DNA of 64,000 bases, taken from assembly GCA_028641055.1 (NCBI GenBank), contig CM054060.1, positions 162,786,696 to 162,850,695 on the forward strand, read 5' to 3'. The DNA comes from Alopecurus myosuroides. Taxonomy: Eukaryota; Streptophyta; Magnoliopsida; Poales; Poaceae. A program made the translations under genes and the position numbers. The notes below the pieces were generated by a model. The model worked only from the letters and a program-made list of their open reading frames with translations. It searched no databases and was not told the origin of the DNA. Each line of letters starts with the position of its first letter. Position 1 is the first letter of the stretch. Shown one piece after another: positions 23,098-34,159 of the stretch.

Positions 23098-25704
23098 ACA
23101 TCCCCAAGCTTAGTTCCTACTCGTCCTCGAGTAGGTAAACGATAAAAACACATAATTTCTGAGGTGACATGCTACCAACATAAACTTGATCATCAATAAT
23201 GTAAAAGCATTTGTAATATGAGATCATAGAACTTTAACACAAGCATGATAAATAAAATTTTAACAATAAAGCATAGCAATCACCATGCATCATGAGAAGT
23301 AACACAAATAAAAGATCATGAATAACGATGCATCGAAAGTTATACGTTTGTTTCAAGTATAGAGAAAGCATGGAAAAGTGATATTTCGCTAGTCCTTAAG
23401 AGTGGGGAAAAACATAAATGCCAGGACACCTTCAAAGTTTATGAGGAAGACTAGAACAAACAATAACACATCATGAATCAATTAATAATGTTTCTGGGAC
23501 AAATGCACATTAAACTCAGAATGGCAACTATGCTCTCTCAACTGTGCATAAAGTTAGAAGATGCAGACTCAACTTAAAAGTAAAAGGAAGGCCCTTCGCA
23601 GCGGGAAGCATGGATCACTCATGTGCTAGAGCTTTTTATTTTATTAAACAAAGGTACTGAAAACATTTTTAAGAGAGGTGTGTATGCTTATGTCAACAAA
23701 TGGTAAACAGAAAATACAATACGTCACAAGCCAACTAGACTTCACAAGAGCGGCTCCCATTAAAGGACACAACCGGGATCAGAAGGTCATCCCTCTTTCT
23801 CTTTTGTTTACACAATTATGCTTTGACTGATAAATCAGGGGCAGAAATAGTGAAGAGAATTTGTTTGTATTAATTTGGGGCTAGGCACCCCGCTGCCAGC
23901 TCTTCTATCAATTGGATAAGAGGATGAAGCCACTAGTACAGGGTGTGAAAGTCCAATCAACAAGTGAGATAAAGATTCTCTATTTACGTCCTCATGAGCT
24001 AAAACAGGAGCACAAAACAAGAGTAATTTTGAAAGTTTTAAAGGTAACACATGAGAAATTTACTTTGGAGTGGCGGTTAAATACCACATGTAGGTAGTTA
24101 TGGTGGACACATTGGGTATACTTTGGTTTTTGGGAGTTGGATGCACGAGTAGAGCTCATACTAGGTACAGGTGGAGGCTATCAAAAGACTGGGAGCGACA
24201 AATCAAGAGAGCAGTAATGGCCATAATCATGCATAGAGACAAAAACATAATTAATCAAAGCATAAGTGGTACCACAAGTTCAAAAATAAATGATCATATA
24301 GGCTAGAAGTGACTAGTTCATAGTCATAAACATGGTGTGAGCATGTGCAAGTCAACCAAATAAAACATTCAAAGGAGAACACCACAAATTTATGCTTCAA
24401 AATGCCAAGAACAACTAATGATTCTTTCAATGGCACATTAAACACTCTCATCTATTTGAGAAAAATCATGCTAGAAAATAACCACTAGGATTTAGAATTA
24501 AAATAACATCTAGCATGACATGAAAAAGTATAGCCACAGTCTATACAAGCTTCTATTTGCACTATTATAAATCCTACTACAAGCAGCAGTTTGTTTTCCC
24601 AACAAGCACCATACAAAGTATGTTTTAAAAAAACTCTCTAAATGGTACAACAAGAAAACATGAGAGTACTTAGATAACACTAGTAAAACTAACATCTATG
24701 AATAAGAGATCCAATGAAAATAAGAGCTAAACAGGAATTTTGCAGCAGCTAGAAGAAAAACTAAGAATACAAGCATAACGAGTATTCAAACGAAAAAGAG
24801 GAGCATGTATATCTCCCAAACAAGGATGATAGGTTCAAATGATATTATTTCAGAAAGTAAAGCAAAAGAAAACAAAAGAAAACTGAACGAAAAATAAAAG
24901 ACGCTCCAAGTAAACTTCATATGATGTGACCGAATAAAAATATAGTTTCACTAGAAGTGAACTGACAAATTGTTGATGAATAAGGGGATGCTCAAGCTTA
25001 GATGCTTGAGTCATCTTATAATTTTCTAGGATGAACCACGGGGGCATCCCCAAGCTTTGAACTTCCACTCTTCTTGATCACATATATCATCCTCTTCTCT
25101 TGACCCTTGAAAACTTCCTTCACACCACACTTAAAGAGTGATTCACATTAGAGGGTTAGTGCAAAAATAAAAAATCCATGGGTTCTATATGGGCACAAGT
25201 GCTATTGATACTTTTAAACATTATCTACAGTCACTGATGTTTCGTGAAGCAAAGAAATTCACTTGACATCGTAAAAGAGCAAATGCAAGAAAAATGACAG
25301 AATCTGCCAAAACCAGAACAGTCTATAAAGACGAATTTTTCCTGAGAACTTACATTGTTCAGATCAAAAAACTTAAAATACTAAACGTTAGGGAATTAGC
25401 CGAGGAATAAGCACAAAAAATTTCAGCTCATTCTGTTTTTTCTGTGAATTATACGATTTTTTACGGTGAACAACTAAAATCTGTTTCCTGCGCAGAAATC
25501 CAAAACCAACTCCAACTTTCGTCAGAAACTTTTCTTGGCACAACTAAAACATGAAAATAAAGATACAAAGGAGTTTCTACAGAATTATACAAACCCCTTG
25601 ACTCAAAGAAAACAGAGAAAAACAAAGCAAAAAATAAAACCATGGGTTATCTCCCAAGAAGTGCTTTTCTTTAACGCCTTTTAGCTAGGCCCAGAAAAGT
25701 GGAT
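23098..25704 (-). other. Element E internal region, 3' part, non-coding
   Basis: AT-rich and without convincing ORFs. It opens with the polypurine tract next to the LTR. The stretch 23098-24300 is clearly similar to 62111-63300 of element D, including the phrase GGGGCTAGGCACCCCGCTGC at 23877-23896 (GGGGCTGGGCACCCCGTTGC in D). The peptide-like string RRAGSGVPSPK on the minus strand near 23890 is nearly kept in D, although neither has a long ORF. Confidence 0.7.
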
Positions 25705-26384
25705 TCACGTGTTTTCAAGTGAAGAAGCATCCAAATTGAGATAAGGAAATTCCTCAATAATGCATTGTATTTTATCTAAGTGAGTTTCAGAGGCCCATCT
25801 CTTAGAACTTTTAGGCTTACTATTCTCATCAAATAAATTCTCAAGAACAATCCAATCAAAATTGTTTTCTTGGGCTTCATGCAGTGCTACCAATTTAAAG
25901 GGGATTGGTATTTTCTCCTCCTTTTCATTTTTAGCTTCAGTTTTTTCAAGGGCACCAACAATATCTACACATGATCCTAGCATATTGAAACAACTTCTAT
26001 AGCAACATATCCAAATTCTTTAAGCATGGTTTCTAAGATAAAGTTCCCTTTCTCAATATCTTCAATGTCATTCAAGTTGAGGAATATATGCTGCAGTATG
26101 GGATGAAGGTTAACAAACCTAGCTTCTAACATGTGAATTAAAGAAGTTGCAGTAGCTTCATAATTTGGAGCAAGTTATACTATGGATTTTTCCTCAAAAT
26201 TATCACGCTTACTAATATGATTAAATAATTCTTTAATGGTATCCTTTCCAAGTATAGATACACTACCAACTGGAAGGTCTTTCAGGGTAAACTTAGGGAA
26301 CAACATGATGAAAAATAACAACGAGGTAACAAAGGTAACAACTAGAATAAGAACTATTTTTTTGTGTGTTTTTGATAAAGACAA
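25705..26384 (-). pseudogene. Degenerate ORF of unknown function in element E
   Basis: On the minus strand a reading runs from about 26384 (a plausible start is the Met of MLFPKFTLKDLPVGSV) through SILGKDTIKELFNHISKRDN, a TAA at 26175-26177, then continues in the same frame with NYEATATSLIHMLEARFVN and NLNDIEDIEKGNFILETMLK. It stops at IC-TAG and carries on in an overlapping frame from MLGSCVDIVGAL (25983) to LNLDASSLENT (25705). About 225 codons in all. It has none of the gag, protease or polymerase motifs. I recall similar strings from Triticeae retroelements but know no function. Confidence 0.55.
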
Positions 26385-26482
26385 GCAAACAAGACAAAAT
26401 AAAATAAACTAAGAAAAACAAAAAACAAAAACAAAGTAAAGAGATTGGAAGTGAGAGACTCCCCTTGCTAAAATTCTCTTCC

Positions 26483-26500
26483 TCCCCGGCAACGGCGCCA
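26483..26500 (-). other. Primer binding site of element E (tRNA-Asp type)
   Basis: TCCCCGGCAACGGCGCCA on plus is the 3' end of plant tRNA-Asp itself; the minus strand is therefore its complement, 10 bases inside the LTR. Use of tRNA-Asp is typical of Athila-lineage elements. Confidence 0.9.
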
Positions 26501-26510
26501 GAAAACTTGT

Positions 26511-28080
26511 TGATGGCTGGCGTTGGTAAACCCTAAGAGAAAGGTTGTGAAGAGTGCAGCGACAAGTTTACCCTCAGAAAAGGAACCAAGGTTGAATCAA
26601 ACAGTAGGAGGATAAACAATCTCTGAAGGTTGATGCAGCTAAGGTGGCAGGGCGCACTACCGGTTCAGCAGCAAGTGGAACCTACACAACACAATCAAAT
26701 CACTTTGCCCCAACGAAGCAGTGAGGTTGTCAAGCTCACTGATTTTGCTGAACATAAAGAAGTTAAACATATGGTGCGGAAAACAATATGAGAACAGTAT
26801 GAAAGCAGTGGAAGCAGTGTGAAAACAGTAGAAGAAGTGTGTGTATTATCAGTATGAGAAAATGGACCGAGGTCCACAGTTCACTAGTGGTGTCTCTCCG
26901 TGAAAGATAAATAACATGTGTGGTGAACAAATTACAGCTGGGAATTGACAGAAATGAAGGCTGCACCGTAGTGCATATGCAAGACATAAAGATTACTATG
27001 TCATTCATGCGGGCATTACAACAAAATACATAGATCGTCATCCAACTGCGTCTATGACTAATAATCCACCCTCCGAATATCATTCGAACAAACGTTGGGT
27101 ATTAAGTTGCAAGCAACAGATAATTGCAGTAAGCAAAGTGTGTAATGTAAACAATGTAAACAAAGTAAACATCGTTGTTTTATCTCTAATGGAAACAACA
27201 CATCCTCCATCCGTCATGTTTCTGTCACTCGAGCACAGATGCAAAGGAGGCATGAACCCACTATCGAGCATAAATACTCCCTCTTGGAGTCACTAGCATC
27301 TACTTGGCGAGAGCATATACTAATAACAGAGAGCATGCGAGATCATAAATAACATATGCATGAAGATAACATGATAGATTGATAATCATAAGACATAGCA
27401 TTCAACATTCATCGAGTCCCAGCAAACACAACATTTAGCATTACATAAAGATGATCTCGATCATGTAGGGCAGCTCAAGAGATCTAAACATAAGGCATAA
27501 AGTGGAGGAGACAACCATCTAGCTACTGCTATGGACCCGTAGTCCAGGGATGAACTACTCACGCATCACTTCGGAGGAGGGCATCCGGTGATGAATTTCC
27601 TTCCCGACAGGGTGCCGGGGAGAGCTCCACAACCCTCCCAATCTCGGGATGACGATGACGGCGGCCTCGGGTGTTTCTCAGGAAAAAGTGGTATATATTT
27701 AGGGTTCACATCTCAGGGGGGTTATATAGGCGAAAGGGCGATGGCGGTGGACGCCCGAGGGGCCCACACCACCCCAGGTGCAGCCAGGGGGTGCGCCGCC
27801 CTATGGTGTGGCCCCTCACCGGGCCCCTTCGGGACTCCGTGGAACCTTCGGGAATTCTAAGACTTCTGGGCTTCGAATTTTCCAATTCCGAGAATATTTC
27901 CAGAAAAAGTTTTCTGAAACTAAAAACAACAAAAAAACAGGGAACTGCTCTGTGGCATCTTGTCAATAGGTTAGTCCCGGAAATCGATAAAAAATGACAT
28001 AAAGTGTATAGCAAACATGTAGGAAATAACATGAAAACAACATGGAATATCAGGAATTAAGGATACGTTATGACGTATCA
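26511..28080 (-). repeat. Element E LTR (5' LTR of the minus-strand element)
   Basis: Begins TGATGGCTGGCG and ends GACGTATCA on the plus strand, the same length as 21528-23097. A minus-strand TATA box is at 27722-27728. Its last 165 bases are repeated at 1-165. Confidence 0.9.
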
Positions 28081-28175
28081 CGGAGCTACGAAACTTTTCA
28101 TGGATGGAGGCCGATTGATTTAGGGTTTTTGTGTAGGGGGGATATATAGGCGAAAGAGCGATGTCGGTGGGCGCC
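28081..28175 (-). repeat. Element D LTR, middle piece
   Basis: Lies between element E and element A copy 2. It ends in GCGCC (28171-28175), the left target-site duplication of A, and continues at 61767 with CGAGGGGCCCACACC. Duplicated at 166-260. Confidence 0.88.
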
Positions 28176-28722
28176 TGTCGGATATATACTGAATAGGGGT
28201 ATATTCGACATTGTCCTAAGAGCCGGATTACTAGGGTGGCCTGTTGGTAATGGATCACAGTCCATTAGGCGGCCCAGTAAGCTGACGCGCAGAAGCCGGA
28301 TTCTAGAATAACCCGGACCACGGCCCAAAGTGTTGCGGCTTGGAGTAGAAGACGGATTCCTTCCTTTCCAAGTTAGATACTTTCCGTAGTCTTCTAGGCT
28401 TCCTTTCTGTAAGCCCTAACCTGGCTATCTATAGAAAGCCGGACGGGAGAGAAGAACATAGAAGACAATTAGCTAGAAGCCAACTCGCCGAGAAGTTGAT
28501 CCTCGCCTAGTTAGCGAAACCCTACTCACATTGTACATTGTGTACTTCAGGCTTCAGCCCTAATTTAGTGAGATTGCAGGAGTAGGAACGTCGCCTAGTT
28601 GCGACGTACCGAACCTGGGTAAATTTGGTGTTACTGGTTGTTGTGCTACCACGTCCCCCCCACGTCTCTACCCGTAGGCTCATGGCACCCCGGTCTATGA
28701 ATTCTACTACAATGTCTCGACA
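28176..28722 (+). repeat. 5' LTR of element A copy 2
   Basis: Starts TGTCGGATATA and ends CTCGACA. TATA position reads TATAGAAA (28430-28437), as in copy 1. Confidence 0.95.
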
Positions 28723-28724
28723 GT

Positions 28725-28742
28725 TGGCACCCACCGTGGGGC
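28725..28742 (+). other. Primer binding site, element A copy 2 (tRNA-Lys type)
   Basis: TGGCACCCACCGTGGGGC, identical to copy 1 at 810-827. Confidence 0.75.
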
Positions 28743-28747
28743 TGACG

Positions 28748-30090
28748 ATGTCAGGCGTTAAGTTTCGATCGGGGATACTTGGCGGAATCGGCAGTACCAT
28801 AATTGTCGGAAGCTTGGAATTCGACAATAACGTCGGGCGCTTCCTCGACAATGGACCATACATGCCAGCACAGAATCATATGGTAAGTGCCTGCGTTTTA
28901 CCGATTCGATTTGCAAATATCTTTATCAGATTAACTGCAGAAGCAATGTGATTCTGTGGTGGAAGTAAATTTATCCCACCCGCCCTATACCCAGTTGAAG
29001 GAAACTATGATATCGTATTTTGCTCAGATTGCCAAAACCCTGAATTTGCTGCCTCTTCGGAGATGTCTGCAATCAGATCTCACTTCATTGGTATGGTGCA
29101 ATCCGAGGTCGCTGAAAACACGGAAGTGAGTAATCCCGTGGAAGATACAGAAAATAACAATCCCACAGAGCCAGTGGAAGATCCGACACCCACCAACGAA
29201 ATGGTGAACTCGGAAGCCGACTCCGTACTAGCTGCCATAGAGGCAAGATTGGAGTCGGAACCTGGATCTGAAGACATAGATTCAGAAGATGAAGATGAAG
29301 ACGCTTTCAAAAGAAAGGTTAAATCCATGCAGGGGCTTCCATGAAGTACTTATGGCAAAACCGAGTGATAACTCGGATGCCGAAGACGATGAAGATCCCA
29401 AAACACCTCCACCAAATGAGGAAAGAGAGGATGGTGAAACCAGCCCTGTTTATCCCGAGGTCAAGGAATTGACAGATTGGATTAACGGGCTTCCGTCAAG
29501 AACAGTGGATAGATGGGATGATATGGCTAAAGTGTTCGCTCAGCACTTCCGGGGTACGTACAAACGCCCTAAGAGCATCAACCACCTAAATCGCTACGTC
29601 CAATTTGAAGACGAGTCATATGTCGACTTTATATCAAGATGGACAGCAATGAAAAACAGATGCTCTAGAGTAAGCGATGTACAAGCAATGCATGCTTTCA
29701 TCAATGGATTAAAACCCGGCCTCGTACCGTTCATGGTTGGTTCAAAGGAGCACAAAGATCTCGGATCTATTCTTACTACAGCAAATGAACATGCAGCGGC
29801 CGAAGATGACATCAGAGCGAGAGGTGGAAATATTGATGCTTTGGTTCAGGCCAAAAAGGTGCCTCGTTCTGAAAAGAAGACCACTCCAGAAGCACAGACA
29901 AAACCCAAAGAAGCAAATTTAACCTTTGAAAAGGATACTGGCGGCAAATGGAAAAGGAAGAAGCACAGAACCTATCTCCTATTCTAAGGAAGAGTGGGAA
30001 AAAATTAAGTCGGAAAACTGTGTCCACCATTGGCAATTTGGGAAACCTACCCATACAAATGCGTAGTGTCACCTCAATAAGCACATGAAG
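28748..30090 (+). pseudogene. gag: Degenerate gag of element A copy 2
   Basis: Collinear with 833-2180. The candidate leader intron (GTAAGTGCC...CTGCAG, 28883-28940) is kept. Downstream of it an A-run is one base shorter than in copy 1 (near 29117), which shifts the spliced frame to a TGA. The capsid core is open at about 29351-29987 (WDDMAKVFAQHF, YVQFEDESYVDFISRW). The same frameshifts near 29343 and 29985 and the knuckle-like CVHHWQFGKPTHTN with its TAG are seen as in copy 1. Confidence 0.75.
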
Positions 30091-30177
30091 GGCACTGCAG
30101 GATCCGAGAATAAAGGAAAGAACTCCGAGAGGAAATTCTCCAAGCAAAAGCCAGAAGCTGAAAAAGAAGACAGTAAA

Positions 30178-31176
30178 TCGGACACTGATGAAAAAAATCC
30201 AGGAACAGCAGCAAAAAGGCGAACCAAAATTCCCGAGTCGATGGAGAATGCAATTTAACTTTCCTGGCAACTCCCTCAGCAAAACAGGCAAATCGAACAC
30301 TTCAAGAAATAAACGCGGTTGTCCCACCAACGCCAAAATTCTTGAAGTATTCCAATACGCCAATTACCTGGGATCAGTCAGATCATCCCGGAAATATCCT
30401 AGACCCCGGCACACAAGCTCTAATTGTAAGCCCTATTGTTCAAAACACTAGGCTAAAAAGAGTGTTGATGGATGGAGGATCCAGTATGAATATTATGTAC
30501 TTGGATACACTGAAGCATCTGCGAATCTCCGAGACCCAGCTCAAACATAGCAACATACGTTTCCACGACATCGTTCCTGGCAGGCAAGCACATTCCCTAG
30601 GAGAAATTTCCCTAGATGTAACCTTCGGAGAAAGAGAACATTTCCGACAGGAAAAAATCTCATTCGAGGTGGTGTCGTTCGAAAGTGTATACCATGCAAT
30701 ACTCGGACGTCCAGCTTTCGCAAAATTCATGGCAAGATCATGTTATATTTATAGCAAGCTGAAGATGCCAGGGCCAAAAGGAGGAGTAATCACCATATCG
30801 GGAGACTTCAAACTGGCTAACGAGCTGGAAAAAGGAAACGCACTTTGTGCTGAAAAAGTAATAGCAAAGGAAGAACTAAAAGAGCTGGCAAAGGAAGTAT
30901 CGCCGATGGAAATGCCGGCAGGAAAAGAAAGCCGAAAGCCGGCAGATAGCGTCAAAGCTTCCGAGAATACAAGACATGTTATCCTCGATCCCAAAGATCC
31001 GACAAATTTTGTCGTAGTGGGGACATGGATGACCGACAAATAGGAAAGCGCGCTCATCGAGTTCCTCCGTGAGAACTGGGATATTTTTGCCTGGTGTCCT
31101 GCGGACATGCCGGGAGTACCCAGTTTTGATGGAAGAAGACGGAAGGCTATAGGCTAGGAAATTATCCGACTTTTAG
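30178..31176 (+). pseudogene. pol: Protease and start of pol, element A copy 2
   Basis: The protease reading is longer than in copy 1, open through VLMDGGSSMNIMY (near 30465), HLRISETQLKHSN and AILGRPAFAKFM to MTDK, where TAG (31041-31043) stops it. Copy 1 has a 9-base in-frame deletion just before the protease (copy 2 reads TPKFLKYSN, copy 1 TPKYSN). A second TAG follows IG (near 31156). Both stops are shared with copy 1. Confidence 0.82.
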
Positions 31177-32380
31177 CAGCAGATTTTATCCGGGAGGTTA
31201 TACATACTGACTGGTCTGTGAACCTAGTATTAGTCCCGAAGAAAGATAATACTGTTCTTAGGATGTGTATAGATTACACCGGCCTGAACAAACTGTATGC
31301 AAAAGATAGGTTCGCATTACCGCAAATTGATCAAATAATAGATGCCACTGCTGGCTCTGAGCTTTTGTGCTATTTGGATGCTTATTACGGGTACCATCAA
31401 ATACGTATGAGGGAAGAAGATCAAATCAAAACTTCCTTCATAACCCCGTACGGAACATACTATTATATAACCATGCCTTTTGGCCTGAAGAATGGAGGTG
31501 CAACTTACCAGCGTTGCATGCAACGTTGTTTGCATAGTCAGATTAGCAAAAATGTTCACGTTTACGTGGACGACGTTGCCGACGTTTCTAAGGAAAAGGA
31601 TACACTCCTTGAAGATCTACGAGAATCTTTCGAAAATTTGCGCACTTACAAAATGAAGTTGAATCCATTAAAATGCGTATTCGGGGTTCCTTCAGGAAAG
31701 CTTCTGGGTTTTATCGTTTCTCACAGAGGAATAGAAGTAAACCCGGAAAAGATCAAGGCAATCTTGAACATCACAAAGCCTACGTGCTTAAAAGATGTAC
31801 AAAGATTGACGGGTTATGCAGCCGCAGTCAGCAGGTTTATAAGCCGGCTAGAAGACAAAGCTCTGCCATTATACAAATTGTTGAAGAAATCCGACAAATT
31901 TGAGTGGACAGAAGAGGCGGACAAAGCATTAACCCAGCTAAAAGAAACCTTGATGAAAGCATCGACTTTGGTATAGCCAAAAGACGAAGGACCTATGTTG
32001 TTGTATCTTACAGCAACAAACAGGGTTATTAGCGTTATGATAATTGTGGAAAGGCGGAAAGAATAACAAAGTATACCGGATCAGCAACCCGTATACTATG
32101 TTAGTGAAGTTTTCTCCGAGTCAAAGCAAAGGTATCCACATTATCAAAAGCTGGCATATGGCGTGTTTTTAGCATCTAGAAAACTCCGCCATTATTTCCA
32201 AGGACATTCCATAACAATGGTAAGCAAAGCACCACTAGGGGATATCATTAACAATGCGGACGCAACATGCCGAGTAGCCAAATGGGGCATTGAGTTAGCC
32301 GCCTTCGACATCAAGTACCAACCCTAGACGGCAATCAAATCCCAGGTGTTGGCAGATTTTGTGCTGATTGGACATAAGCA
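31177..32380 (+). pseudogene. pol: Reverse transcriptase and RNase H of element A copy 2
   Basis: This is the uninterrupted version of the copy 1 domain. It includes VLRMCIDYTGLNK, CYLDAYYGYHQI, MPFGLKNGGATYQR and the catalytic VYVDDVADVSKE, and is open to 31976 where a TAG stops it. The RNase H part that follows (ESKQRYPHYQKLAYGVF) is frame-shifted, and a TAG replaces the CGG codon of copy 1 in YQPRTAIKSQ (near 32325). The empty F target (single TAGCA, 31174-31178) lies just upstream. Confidence 0.88.
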
Positions 32381-32790
32381 ATGGAGAACACACCAATGCC
32401 GGAGTTGGAATACTGGATCATGCACTTTGATGGATCCAAGATGAAGGAAGGCGCTGGAGCTGGTGTAGTGCTAAAATCCCCGAAAGGTGACATTATGGAG
32501 TATGTATTGCAGATACACTTCAACGCCAGTAATAACGTGGCAGAATACGAAGCATTGCTTCATGGCTTGCATGTTGCAAAAGAAATAGGCGTCAAATGCA
32601 TACTTTGCTATGGTGACTCAGATTTGGTACAACATCAGCTAAACCAAACATGGGATGCCAAAAGCCCCATCATGGCCGAATATCGGAGAACGGTGGAAGA
32701 ATTTGCCATTTGCTTCCTTGGATTTGAAGTACTTCACATCAAAAGCGAATAGAATTGGAACGCGGATGCATTAGCCCGCATGGGATCGGA
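32381..32790 (+). pseudogene. pol: Archaeal-type RNase H of element A copy 2
   Basis: Same domain as 13318-13727: MHFDGSKMKEGAGAG, ASNNVAEYEALLHG and CYGDSDLVQHQLN are all present. The amber stop before NWNADALA is shared with copy 1, so it arose before the duplication. Confidence 0.85.
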
Positions 32791-33540
32791 AAGAGTGAGA
32801 ACCCTACCACCTGGTGTGTTTGTCCAACATTTGCACGAACCATCAATCAAAGGTGGAGATGTTGATTATCCTCTCGTTTCCAAGTCAATTGAAGTTCTGC
32901 TCGTTAACCCGGATTGGACAATTCCATACTTAAACTTCTTAGTAGATCATAAGTTCCCGGATGGAGCTGACGAGGTCTGCAAAGACAGATACAGCGTCGA
33001 TGCAAAGGATAAACGGTAATTAACAGTTGCCTGTATAAGCGTATTCGACCGACGCCAAATAGATCAACAGGGAAAACCCCGTTTTTCTTGGTTTATGGCG
33101 CAGAAGCAATGCTTCCAACGGACATGCTCCATGATAGCCCAAGAGTGCAGGCTTACGATGACTCGGATGCCGAATGTGCTCGACAGGATGTCATCGATCT
33201 TTTAGAAGAAGAACAAGACCTTGTGCTTCAAAGATCCGCCATTTATCAGCAAGGATTGAGACGCTACCATAGTCGGAAAATCAGGCATCGATCTTTCAAA
33301 GAAGGTGACCTAGTGCTAAGATTGGTGCAAGAAAGGAAGCACAAGTTAGCCCCAGTCTGGGAGGGACCATTTGTCATTAGCAAGGCTATGAAAAATGGAT
33401 CTTATTATCTTGTAGATATTCGAGACACGGAAGATGATCCCAAGCGTCCAAATCGCAAAAGAAAGATAAAGACAGATGTCGAGCTAGGAGAGACGAACAG
33501 GCCCTCGAGCATCCAGCAGTTACGTCCCTTCTACACTTAG
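32791..33540 (+). pseudogene. pol: Integrase remnant of element A copy 2, catalytic core deleted
   Basis: Sequence follows copy 1 up to GTATAAGCGTA (33043), then jumps to TTCGACCGACGCC. Relative to copy 1 this loses 13981-14649 (669 bases), the HHCC zinc domain and all three catalytic acids. A GTA trinucleotide occurs at both breakpoints in copy 1 and once at the junction. What remains is the C-terminal region, open 33088-33540, with FKEGDLVLRLV, KLAPVWEGPFVI and the end LRPFYT. Confidence 0.9.
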
Positions 33541-34159
33541 TTCAATTTATATGTAAACATCTTTGAGATCATAAAATAAAGTTCTCGAAATTCATGCATT
33601 ACTTTTTTATCTGTTTTTATACAAAGCATAAGTCAGTTTTATCTATTTCCCAATGATCTTTCAAAATACTCAATGTTAACCCGAATTGTGCCTGCGTGCT
33701 CGGAGTTATAAAAACTGAATGCTACTCATCCTAAGGAGGCTTAAGGAAACCCAGATTGTGCATGCGTGCCTGAGTTTCATACTTTTCACAATTCCTTACT
33801 TTTTTCTAAGTATTATCTGATTGTTTTTATGTTGGGTCACTGGAACTAGTCAGTAAAAATGCCTTTAGTACGATCCATGTTTCCGATTTTCGACTGATTG
33901 GTTGTACCCAGTCACTTGGCATGAAGATTATGTACTATTGAGCCATTTCAAACACTAAGGACAGTTAAGACATACAGACCAGAGAACTTAGAAGATAAAG
34001 GAATTAAAATCCGGAAAACTTACGAAGACTTAATAGTTTAACTGCAAAACAGGAGTACTTGTTTATATAAAAGAATAGATGGCATTACAATAAGTGTTAC
34101 ATTGTAAGATCAGTAATGCTTGTATTTTCCTATCTTCTACCCAGGACCAAGAAACTTCC
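33541..34159 (+). other. Non-coding spacer of element A copy 2
   Basis: Matches 15147-15766, including the two-copy ATTGTGC(C/A)TGCGTGC motif (about 33684 and 33753). No gene seen. Confidence 0.7.

Larger units (their letters stand above)
21528..28080 (-). mobile_element. Element E: non-autonomous Athila-like LTR retrotransposon
   Basis: The two LTRs are both 1570 bases (21528-23097 and 26511-28080), with a 3.41-kb internal region. The minus strand has LTR ends TGATACGTC and CCATCA, a tRNA-Asp primer site (26483-26500) and a polypurine tract (AAGCTTGGGGATGT, 23098-23111). Flanking pentamers TGGAG and CGGAG differ at one base. Internal sequence lacks gag, protease, reverse transcriptase and integrase; only a degenerate ORF of unknown function is present. 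I associate the LTR with Sabrina/WHAM-type Athila families of Triticeae, from memory. Confidence 0.88.

Noticed and set aside
24838..25068. Short minus-strand ORFs in the E internal region as host genes
   Set aside because: AT-rich chance frames with hydrophobic low-complexity translations and no motif.
26483..26500. tRNA gene suggested by the tRNA-Asp-like sequence (also 57216-57233)
   Set aside because: Only the last 18 bases of the tRNA are present, next to an LTR; these are primer binding sites, not genes.
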